A stretch of DNA of 8,070 nucleotides from Nanobdellota archaeon (GCA_018901675.1 JAHIEH010000074.1:1-8070); one strand, 5' to 3'. Shown: positions 1-4,920, counted from the first letter of the stretch. The notes: generated by a model not told the origin, from the letters alone. Translations and numbers: made by a program.

Positions 1-215
1 AAATCTATTGCGAGCTAATAATAGAATGGAAACCATTCGATGTGTGCGAGTCAATTGAATATTAAAACCAATTATAAGTATGCGGGCTATAAAGGAGATG
101 AAAACTATTTAAAAATTGCGAGCCATTACTAAAATGAAAACTAAATAGCACATGCGAGCCACTTGAACAGTGAGAACCATTCAGCAGTTGCGATTTAATA
201 AAATTCTAAAGAAAG
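1..215 (+). repeat. TIGR array 1a (tandem interspaced guide RNA array; left end outside the window)
   Basis: Six cells with a 36-base period. Each cell is a 9-nt repeat of TGCGAGCCA type (starts 9, 45, 81, 117, 153, 189), a spacer, a 9-nt repeat of TGAAAACCA type (starts 27, 62, 99, 135, 171, 207) and another spacer. Spacers differ from one another and are 9 nt, except an 8-nt one at 54-61 balanced by a 10-nt one at 71-80. Spacers after the first repeat type include ataatagaa, taaaggaga, ttactaaaa and cttgaacag; after the second, ttcgatgtg, tttaaaaat, aatagcaca and ttcagcagt. The last cell is decayed (TGCGATTTA, then TAAAGAAAG), as in the other two arrays. Known of the family: TIGR arrays have two short spacers per ~36-nt unit and yield tigRNAs used by Tas proteins. 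The window starts inside a spacer, so the true left end is unknown. A CRISPR array is excluded by the 9-nt repeats and spacers. Confidence 0.85.
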
Positions 216-229
216 GATGTGATTGACAA

Positions 230-365
230 AAAGAGTTAACAATAGAATGAAAACCATTTGTTGTTTGCGAGCCAATGGAGTAATGAAAACCAATGTAATA
301 CTTGTGAGCCACACATGTCCTGAAAACCACCATAAGTTTGCGCAATTAAGCGTGAATAAAAAGGA
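230..365 (+). repeat. TIGR array 1b, directly upstream of the tas gene
   Basis: A short four-cell array in the same orientation. First-type repeats start at 230 (degenerate AAAGAGTTA), 266, 303 (TGTGAGCCA) and 339 (degenerate TGCGCAATT). Second-type repeats start at 248, 284, 321 and 357 (degenerate TAAAAAGGA). Spacers in order are acaatagaa, tttgttgtt, atggagtaa, atgtaatact (10 nt), cacatgtcc, ccataagtt and aagcgtgaa. It is separated from array 1a by a short non-repeat stretch (216-229), which resembles an array end followed by a new leader. The final degenerate repeat merges into the ribosome binding site of the tas gene, so array and gene may share a transcript (inference). Confidence 0.8.
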
Positions 366-366
366 G
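361..366 (+). promoter_or_regulatory. Shine-Dalgarno site of tas, overlapping the last array repeat
   Basis: AAGGAG lies 7 nt ahead of the ATG at 374 and supports that start. It overlaps the degenerate terminal repeat of array 1b (357-365), so the array runs straight into the translation signal. Most other genes here look leaderless, so a strong ribosome binding site suits a gene translated from a transcript that begins upstream, in or before the array. Confidence 0.7.
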
Positions 367-373
367 AAAGATT

Positions 374-1390
374 ATGTTGATTAAAACTAACATGACTCTT
401 GAGAGAGTAGTTTTGAAACAGGTAGTTCAAGGTTATTACGATTTCCAAGGAACTCGGATGAGTTTTATGAACAGGTTGAGAAACATGGTTCGAAAGTTAA
501 ATGAAGGAATACCTTTTGATCAAAAAGAGGTCAAGCTCAGCGAAGCAGAAAGGAGCAGGTTCCAAAAGAAGTATAGTGATAAGAGGCTTCCAATAATTCT
601 TGAGGCATTAGAGAGAGCAGGGAAGATTAGCCAAGAGGAGATGCAGATTATTAACAATTTGATACAACTCCTCAAAGATGCCGCAAAAACAGAAAATAGA
701 ATGGCTGCGAGAATTGAGGAGTCTGTTGAACCAGAACAAATCTGGCAAGAATTTCTTCAGTATATTAAAGGGGTTGGAGAAGTTCTTGCAGGGAATTTAA
801 TTCACAGGTTTGGTTACTGTGAAAAATCTCCGCATATTTCTTCTTTATGGAAATATTGTGGATTACATGTGGTTAATGGGAAAGCGCCAAGAAGAGAAGC
901 TGGAATAAAAATGGATGGGAGAGTTGACTGCAAAACATTAATGAGAAAGATTGCAGATTCTCTAATCAAACAGAATTCTCCGATTTATAGGGAAGTGTAT
1001 GATAAAGAGAAAAGGAAGCACAACATAATTGGCCCAAAACAGATTTGCCTATCTGAAAGAGAGGAGATTATTGGAGAGCTTGTTGATTCTGGAACTTTGG
1101 ATGGAGGAAAAGAGAAGTGGATTATTGCCACCGAAGTTGTGTACAACTCTCTTCTTGGGAAGTATGGTAAAAAAGCAGAAGTGTCAGTAAAGATGGGTAA
1201 AGGGCATATTCATGCGAGGTGTTTAAGAAAAGTTGCAAAACTTTTCTTGAGCCATTACTGGGTTGCGTGCAGAGAAATTAAGGGATTGCCGACTGAAGAC
1301 CCATGGATTATTGAACACGGAGGACATAAAGACCTGATTACTTGGAAAGATGTTGTTAAAGCTAATAAGTTGGAAAAAGAATTGGTATAG
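374..1390 (+). CDS. tasA: TIGR-associated Tas protein, nuclease-less TasA-like (Nop/IS110-C-terminal-like domain)
   Basis: 338 aa. Residues 1-125 are mostly helical and charged, probably coiled coil (about 75-120). Residues 131-147 (IKGVGEVLAGNLIHRFG) form the helix-hairpin-helix-like signature of the Transposase_20/Nop fold. HISSLWKYCGL (154-164) and NGKAPRREAG (168-177) follow, and after an insert of roughly 90 residues comes the closing helix GHIHARCLRKVAKLFLSHYW (277-296). The DEDD RuvC-like domain that begins IS110 transposases is absent. The stretch matching the IS110 catalytic serine reads VVNGK, with no serine. No HNH motif is evident. Arrays with 36-nt two-spacer units lie on both sides (230-365 and 1493-1880). 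Known of the family: Tas proteins bind ~36-nt tigRNAs and use both spacers to recognise DNA; TasR carries RuvC, TasH carries HNH, and TasA-type lacks a nuclease. I infer RNA-guided DNA binding without own cleavage. Stop is TAG. Automatic pipelines may call it an IS110/IS116/IS902 transposase. Confidence 0.85.
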   Translation: MLIKTNMTLERVVLKQVVQGYYDFQGTRMSFMNRLRNMVRKLNEGIPFDQKEVKLSEAERSRFQKKYSDKRLPIILEALERAGKISQEEMQIINNLIQLLKDAAKTENRMAARIEESVEPEQIWQEFLQYIKGVGEVLAGNLIHRFGYCEKSPHISSLWKYCGLHVVNGKAPRREAGIKMDGRVDCKTLMRKIADSLIKQNSPIYREVYDKEKRKHNIIGPKQICLSEREEIIGELVDSGTLDGGKEKWIIATEVVYNSLLGKYGKKAEVSVKMGKGHIHARCLRKVAKLFLSHYWVACREIKGLPTEDPWIIEHGGHKDLITWKDVVKANKLEKELV

Positions 1391-1406
1391 TTGTTGTTAG
1401 AATAAA

Positions 1407-1444
1407 GGGCGTATTTACATAATTTATCTTGGATAAATACGCCC
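1407..1444 (+). terminator. Hairpin downstream of tas (possible terminator or processing signal)
   Basis: GGGCGTATTTA (1407-1417) pairs perfectly with TAAATACGCCC (1434-1444), an 11-bp stem with a 16-nt loop. It lies 16 nt after the tas stop codon and before array 2. No long U-tract follows, so termination is uncertain. The loop CATAATTTATCTT is almost identical to that of the hairpin after array 2, so the two are copies of one element. Confidence 0.6.
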
Positions 1445-1472
1445 CTTAATTATCTTTGTATGGGAAAGGGAG

Positions 1473-1482
1473 ATAAAAATAT
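1473..1482 (+). promoter_or_regulatory. Possible TATA box for array 2
   Basis: ATAAAAATAT preceded by purine-rich GAAAGGGAG lies about 25-30 bases ahead of the first spacer of array 2 (1502). Spacing and composition fit an archaeal BRE/TATA promoter driving a separate array transcript. The region is AT-rich, so the match is only suggestive. Confidence 0.35.
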
Positions 1483-1492
1483 GTAGAAAAAA

Positions 1493-1880
1493 AATTAGTC
1501 AACAGAGGAATGAAAACCATCTGTAGTGTGCGAGCCAGCATACAACTGAACACCATATGGCCGTTGCGAGCCACTACGCAATTGAAAACCACAAATCTAT
1601 TGCGAGCTAATAATAGAATGGAAACCATTCGATGTGTGCGAGTCAATGATGTCATGAAAACCAAGCAATGGTATGCGAGCTATTGGAATAGTGGAATCCC
1701 CGGGAGATTGCGAGCCAATGGAGTGATGAAAACTAATGTGATACTTGCGAGCCAATTGAAATTTGAAACCCATTATGAGCATGCGAGCTACAATAAGCAT
1801 GAAAACCATAAGTTCGTTGCGAGCCATGCCGCCAATGAAAACCACACTCCAATTGCGAGTCATTACTAAAATAAAAACAG
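1493..1880 (+). repeat. TIGR array 2, downstream of tas (11 cells)
   Basis: First-type repeats TGCGAG(C/T)(C/T)A start at 1529, 1565, 1601, 1637, 1674, 1709, 1746, 1782, 1818 and 1854, with a degenerate one at 1493 (AATTAGTCA). Second-type repeats T(G)(A/G)AAACCA start at 1511, 1547, 1583, 1619, 1655, 1692 (poor: TGGAATCCC), 1727, 1764, 1800 and 1836, with a degenerate one at 1872 (TAAAAACAG). Spacers in order from 1502 are: acagaggaa, tctgtagtg, gcatacaac, tatggccgt, ctacgcaat, caaatctat, ataatagaa, ttcgatgtg, atgatgtca, agcaatggta, ttggaatag, cgggagat, atggagtga, atgtgatact, attgaaatt, ttatgagca, caataagca, taagttcgt, tgccgccaa, cactccaat, ttactaaaa. The array lies in the same orientation as tas. 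Because 36 is divisible by three, spurious open frames with 12-residue periodicity run through it on both strands; these are not genes. Confidence 0.88.
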
Positions 1881-1919
1881 TTAATTTCTCAGTTTTAACA
1901 ATTTTAAATATACTAAAGA

Positions 1920-1979
1920 AAAGGGGGCATAATTCATCTTTACATTCATACTTTTATGAATGCCCCCTTTAATTTTTTT
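1920..1979 (+). terminator. Terminator hairpin after array 2
   Basis: AAAGGGGGCAT (1920-1930) pairs with ATGCCCCCTTT (1960-1970), an 11-bp stem, followed by a T-run (1973-1979). Hairpin plus oligo-T fits termination of the array transcript on the plus strand. The loop begins AATTCATCTT, matching the loop of the hairpin at 1407-1444. Confidence 0.7.
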
Positions 1980-2047
1980 AAATTTTCTATGTTTACCTAT
2001 ATACTTTAAAATATATTTTAAACAATATAATTCATTATTTTTTCTCT

Positions 2048-2092
2048 TTATGTATATACTGCAATATATACTTTATCCTATATAATCCTACA
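2048..2092. repeat. Palindromic operator-like block, copy 1
   Basis: GTATATA (2052-2058), CTGCAA, TATATAC (2065-2071): a perfect 7-bp inverted repeat around a 6-nt core. The flanking bases down to CCTAC at about 2087-2091 are also shared with the copy 165 bases downstream. Symmetry and duplication suggest a dimeric regulator site. The regulator is unknown. Confidence 0.45.
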
Positions 2093-2213
2093 TCCATTGT
2101 AGTATGCTTATTTTTTTGCAAAAATTCTGTTTTTTATTTGATTTAATATATTTTTTTTGCAATTTTGCTGGATTTTTGATGATTTTATGAGACATACTTA
2201 TTTTTTTTGCCTT

Positions 2214-2254
2214 CATATGTATACTGCAATATATATCTTATAGTATATACCTAC
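2214..2254. repeat. Palindromic operator-like block, copy 2
   Basis: It repeats the CTGCAA core (2224-2229) with TA-rich arms and ends in CCTAC like copy 1. It overlaps the putative TATA box of the downstream gene, so binding here could block transcription (inference). Confidence 0.45.
2244..2249 (+). promoter_or_regulatory. TATA-like box for the DsbA-like gene
   Basis: TATATA sits 34 bases ahead of the ATG at 2283. No Shine-Dalgarno sequence is present before the ATG, so a short-leader or leaderless mRNA is likely. In such AT-rich DNA the exact box is uncertain. Confidence 0.4.
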
Positions 2255-2282
2255 GGGATTGGTTAAATGGTATTATGTCTGA

Positions 2283-3377
2283 ATGAAACATGGCAAACCA
2301 ACTTTTGATATGCATAGAAATGTTTTTAAAAGGATATTTCATAGAAAGTTAATGGAAGAAGTTAAGGAATCTAATCCAATTAATGAAAAGTCAAAGAAAG
2401 ATTTTGGCTTATCTACAGCAAAGAAAAACCTTACTGACAAATTCAGGGAAAACCCTTGGATGCTTTCAACTTTGGTTTTAGGATTGGCGGTTTTAACCTT
2501 GTTATACTTTAATGTCTCTTCTGGAGGGTTGACTGGATTTGCAGTTTCAGGCAATAATGTTGCTGGAAATCTTGTTGCTTATTTAAACGAAAATGCTCCA
2601 AGCGAAGTTGTATTAAAAGATGTTTCAACTGAGTCTGGTTTATATAAAATAGATGTTGAATTTCAAGGGGAAACAATCCCTGTTTATGCTACTAAAGACG
2701 GAAAATACATGGCTTCTTTACAGCCAATTGTTTCATCAACTGATACTTCTAATGCTGAAGCACAACCTGCTGCTGATATTAAAAAATCAGACAAGCCAAT
2801 AGTAGAATTATATGTGTTTACTTACTGCCCTTATGGATTGCAGATGGAAAAAGCTATCCTTCCAGCAGTTAATCTTCTTGGAAACAAAATTAACTTTAAA
2901 ATCAGGCAGATAGGTGCAATGCATGGGAATTTTGAAAAAGTGGAAGCAGAAAGGCAATTATGCATTGAGAAAAATTATCCTGGCAAATTCTTGAATTATA
3001 TAAGTACATTTGCAGCAGATACCTCTGTTGGCAGCTGTAATGGAGATGCAACCTGTCTTGCTCCTAAATTGAATGCTATTTATACCAAATTAGGAATTGA
3101 TGGCAAGAAAATAGATTCTTGTATTGCTTCAGAAGGAGAAAAATTGTATAATGCAGAAGTTGCAAATGCAAACAGCAAGAGTGTTTCTGGCTCACCAACT
3201 TTGATAATCAATGGGGTTAAGGCAGATTCAGGAAGAAGTCCTGATGCTGTTAAAACTACAATATGCTCTGCCTTTAACACAGCTCCTGCAGAATGCAAAC
3301 AAACATTAAGCACTTCAAGTTCTTCTGCCGGGTTTGGTGCTGGGGCAAGTTCTGGTTCAGCAAGTGCAAGCTGCTGA
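2283..3377 (+). CDS. Membrane-anchored DsbA/thioredoxin-fold protein
   Basis: 364 aa. A basic cytoplasmic N-terminus (1-58) is followed by one TM helix (about 59-77, MLSTLVLGLAVLTLLYF) and GGLTGFAV, a post-TM motif common in DPANN membrane proteins. An extracytoplasmic linker precedes a thioredoxin-fold domain from about 170: strand PIVELYVFTYCPYG with active-site-like C182-P-Y-G185, helix QMEKAILPAV, and the cis-proline segment SGSPTLIING (P305). The second active-site Cys of CxxC is replaced by Gly. Other cysteines (227, 252, 258, 280, 328, 338) could form structural or partner disulfides. A Ser/Ala/Gly tail ends in Cys364. A role in disulfide formation or isomerisation outside the membrane is inferred. 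ATG 2283 gives the longest frame; Met10 and Met24 are alternatives. It appears monocistronic. Confidence 0.8.
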   Translation: MKHGKPTFDMHRNVFKRIFHRKLMEEVKESNPINEKSKKDFGLSTAKKNLTDKFRENPWMLSTLVLGLAVLTLLYFNVSSGGLTGFAVSGNNVAGNLVAYLNENAPSEVVLKDVSTESGLYKIDVEFQGETIPVYATKDGKYMASLQPIVSSTDTSNAEAQPAADIKKSDKPIVELYVFTYCPYGLQMEKAILPAVNLLGNKINFKIRQIGAMHGNFEKVEAERQLCIEKNYPGKFLNYISTFAADTSVGSCNGDATCLAPKLNAIYTKLGIDGKKIDSCIASEGEKLYNAEVANANSKSVSGSPTLIINGVKADSGRSPDAVKTTICSAFNTAPAECKQTLSTSSSSAGFGAGASSGSASASC

Positions 3378-3493
3378 TAACTCTCTTAAGGGGATAGGGG
3401 GAAAGATGAATTCTGATAATGGTATTCTAAATATTAAGTGAAATGCAGTTATTGTTAAAACTTCAGAATTATATTCGTTTACACCGAGCTCTC

Positions 3494-3518
3494 CACGGTT
3501 CAATCCCGAGCAGGTCCA
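3494..3518 (+). other. tRNA 3'-end-like fragment (T-arm and acceptor strand only)
   Basis: CACGG-TTCAATC-CCGAG resembles a TpsiC arm, fits the GGTTCRANYCC consensus and has one A-A mismatch in its stem. CAGGTCC-A follows, like an acceptor 3' strand plus discriminator base. No matching 5' acceptor (GGACCTG) or cloverleaf lies upstream, so this is not a functional tRNA. It may be a remnant of integration at a tRNA 3' end, or chance. It lies in the 200-base gap before mntA. Confidence 0.3.
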
Positions 3519-3535
3519 TATTCAATACTTCTTTG

Positions 3536-3570
3536 TGTCTACATAGAAAGATTTAAAAATAATGTAGACA
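3536..3570 (+). promoter_or_regulatory. mntA promoter with TATA box enclosed by a perfect inverted repeat
   Basis: TGTCTACAT (3536-3544) and ATGTAGACA (3562-3570) form a perfect 9-bp inverted repeat. Between them lies ATTTAAAAAT, a TATA-like box centred about 26 bases before the ATG at 3581, so the mRNA is probably leaderless. A dimeric repressor bound here would cover the TATA box, which fits autoregulation by the toxin-antitoxin complex (inference). Confidence 0.6.
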
Positions 3571-3580
3571 TAAGGTTATT

Positions 3581-4051
3581 ATGGCATATACTGAAATTAG
3601 GAATATTAATGGTAAAAAATATTATTATAGGGTTATCTCTATAAGAAATGGCAATAAAATCTCAAAAAAAAGATTATATCTTGGTTTTGGTATGTCAAAT
3701 TTAGAACTTCTAAGGAAAGAAAAGAAAGCAGATGAAAAATTATTATCTAAAAAAATAAAACCAAACAAAGAAATAGAAAGGATTAAATCCAAAATAACCG
3801 AAGTCTTAAAGAAAAATAAAGTTAGTAAAGCCGGTATTTTTGGCAGTTATTCAAGAGGTGAACAAAATAAAAATAGTGATATTGATATAGCTGTTGAAAT
3901 TAATGATAGCGAGATGAGCTTACTTGGTTTTATAGCATTAAAGATGAAATTAGAAGAGGTTTTAGGGAAAAAAGTAGATTTGGTAGAATATTCTGTGATT
4001 AAACCATTAATAAAGAATCGTATTTTAAATGAAGAGATAAAAATAATATGA
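3581..4051 (+). CDS. mntA: MntA-like antitoxin: MNT-family nucleotidyltransferase
   Basis: 156 aa. Residues about 80-156 are a minimal nucleotidyltransferase domain: GSYSRGE (88-94) followed by D100-I-D102, the GSx(n)DxD metal/nucleotide site, and a probable third acidic residue, D133, in KKVDLVE. Known of the family: in HEPN-MNT systems MntA neutralises HepT by adding AMP to a tyrosine in the toxin's RX4HXY motif. The N-terminal 60 residues (GKKYYYRVISIRNGNKISKKRLYLG) are an extra basic, beta-rich module of a kind seen ahead of other archaeal domains and may bind nucleic acid (inference). hepT follows after 61 bases. The start is supported by the TATA box at the leaderless distance. Confidence 0.88.
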   Translation: MAYTEIRNINGKKYYYRVISIRNGNKISKKRLYLGFGMSNLELLRKEKKADEKLLSKKIKPNKEIERIKSKITEVLKKNKVSKAGIFGSYSRGEQNKNSDIDIAVEINDSEMSLLGFIALKMKLEEVLGKKVDLVEYSVIKPLIKNRILNEEIKII

Positions 4052-4070
4052 AAAATTTGATAATTTTTCA
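4049..4070 (+). other. Hairpin at the mntA stop codon
   Basis: TGAAAAATT (4049-4057, beginning with the stop codon) pairs with AATTTTTCA (4062-4070) around a TGAT tetraloop: a perfect but AT-rich 9-bp stem. It could lower read-through into hepT or stabilise the mntA message, setting the antitoxin:toxin ratio (inference). Confidence 0.4.
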
Positions 4071-4112
4071 ATTATGTAAATTTGAACTAAATAAACAACA
4101 AATTTCCATACT

Positions 4113-4457
4113 ATGAAAAGAGATATCAATTTATTTATTCAAGACATTCTAGACAATATAAAAGATATAGAATCTTTTTCTAAAGCACTGACTAAAGAAA
4201 AATTTGAGAGCAATAAGCTCATGCAAAATGCTATAATAAGGAGTCTAGAAATAATTGGAGAAGCTGCTAAGAACATTCCTAACTCTTTCAGAGAAAAGCA
4301 TCCAGAAATTCCATTTAGAAAAATTGCTGGACTCAGAGATGTATTAAGCCATGTTTATTTTGGAGTAAGTATGGACAGAGTTTGGAATATAATAGAGAAA
4401 GATCTGCCAAACCTCAAAAAAGAGATAGAGAAGATAAAGATTAATGAGGATTATTAA
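4113..4457 (+). CDS. hepT: HepT-like toxin: HEPN-family ribonuclease
   Basis: 114 aa, the usual length for HepT (about 110-140). It is all helical. The HEPN signature is complete: R75-D-V-L-S-H80-V-Y82, i.e. RX4HXY, with the tyrosine that MntA modifies in characterised systems. The upstream segment LEIIGEAAKNIP (45-56) and the downstream VWNIIEKDLPNLKKEIE helix are typical. Known activity: a metal-independent RNase that cuts RNA and arrests growth unless modified. It follows mntA in the same orientation. The ATG at 4113 has no clear Shine-Dalgarno, but a weak AT-rich box (CTAAATAAAC, 4087-4096) could give some independent expression. Confidence 0.9.
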   Translation: MKRDINLFIQDILDNIKDIESFSKALTKEKFESNKLMQNAIIRSLEIIGEAAKNIPNSFREKHPEIPFRKIAGLRDVLSHVYFGVSMDRVWNIIEKDLPNLKKEIEKIKINEDY

Positions 4458-4516
4458 AAAGTGCTCGTTAGAATAGGTAACCTTTAGTATACATTTGTTT
4501 ACACAAAGTAGATATC

Positions 4517-4523
4517 TTTTTTT
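4517..4523 (+). terminator. Oligo-T terminator after hepT
   Basis: A run of seven T's lies about 60 bases after the hepT stop and before the convergent small membrane-protein genes. Archaeal RNA polymerase terminates at such U-tracts. Confidence 0.4.
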
Positions 4524-4580
4524 ACCAAGATTTTAATAACTTTTTAGGATATGATATAAGTTTATCTTAAAAGAAAAATC

Positions 4581-4733
4581 TTAAGGGAGCACATAGTTCC
4601 CAAATATAGCTAATAGCAATGAAATTGTTACTGTTAATGGAATTAGCCCATATTTTTTCAATATAAGCGGGACTGAATTTAAGACTATTATTGTAACCCC
4701 AATTATTACATTTTTAGTTATTAGTTCTATCAT
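4581..4733 (-). CDS. Small two-helix membrane protein (50 aa)
   Basis: ATG at 4733, TAA at 4581-4583. The product begins MIELITKNVIIGVTIIVL and has two hydrophobic stretches (about 8-25 and 31-48) split by LKKYG, so it is probably a hairpin in the membrane. The start overlaps the stop of the upstream gene as ATGA (4733-4730), a standard sign of translational coupling. Family not recognised. Function unknown; the partner gene suggests a two-component small membrane complex (inference). Confidence 0.65.
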   Translation of the reverse strand: MIELITKNVIIGVTIIVLNSVPLILKKYGLIPLTVTISLLLAIFGNYVLP

Positions 4734-4891
4734 ATTATTTTACCTATCCAATTTACTATCGCTTCTATTAATAACCCTAAAGAAGCTAATACTAACCCCA
4801 ATCCAGATTGATTAACAAGATAAGACACCCCGCCAGCTAATAGCAATATCCCGACGATTATATGAATAGAGGCTTGAGCTTTTTTGTTCAT
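4730..4891 (-). CDS. Small membrane protein (53 aa) beginning MNKKAQ
   Basis: ATG at 4891, TGA at 4730-4732. MNKKAQASIHIIVGILLLAG starts with a short basic head, of a type frequent in small DPANN membrane proteins, and runs into a TM helix (about 8-26). A second hydrophobic, Gly/Leu-rich helix (about 30-49, GLGLVLASLGLLIEAI) follows. The ATGA overlap with the next gene and a TATA box about 30 bases upstream (TTTATAAA, 4921-4928) support real expression. Function unknown. Confidence 0.7.
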   Translation of the reverse strand: MNKKAQASIHIIVGILLLAGGVSYLVNQSGLGLVLASLGLLIEAIVNWIGKII

Positions 4892-4920
4892 TTTCTTATA
4901 TTTCTTATACTCCTTTATTC

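Larger units (their letters stand above)
1980..2282. other. AT-rich gene-free stretch before the DsbA-like gene
   Basis: About 300 bases of very AT-rich sequence with no credible ORF. It holds two copies of a palindrome-bearing block (2048-2092 and 2214-2254), two copies of a short T-rich block (CTTATTTTTTTGC-like at about 2106-2119 and 2197-2211), and a TATA-like box. It is most simply read as an elaborate promoter/regulatory region for the gene starting at 2283. Confidence 0.5.

Noticed and set aside
1..365. CRISPR array or minisatellite
   Set aside because: Repeats and spacers are only 9 nt, two repeat types alternate, and no cas gene is near. A plain minisatellite would not have fully different spacers between exact 9-nt repeats.
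374..1390. IS110/IS116/IS902 transposase
   Set aside because: Only the C-terminal-like domain is shared. The DEDD domain and catalytic serine are missing, and guide-type arrays flank the gene.
1446..1869. Open frames on both strands across array 2 with a 12-residue periodic product (MKT... repeats)
   Set aside because: They arise because the 36-base cell is a multiple of three. Variability falls in the spacers, not in codon third positions, and no promoter or ribosome binding site supports them.
3477..4504. GTTTACAC repeated at 3477-3484 and 4497-4504, flanking mntA-hepT, as possible target-site duplication
   Set aside because: Eight AT-rich bases can match by chance in 1 kb, the flanking bases do not agree, and no transposase is between them.
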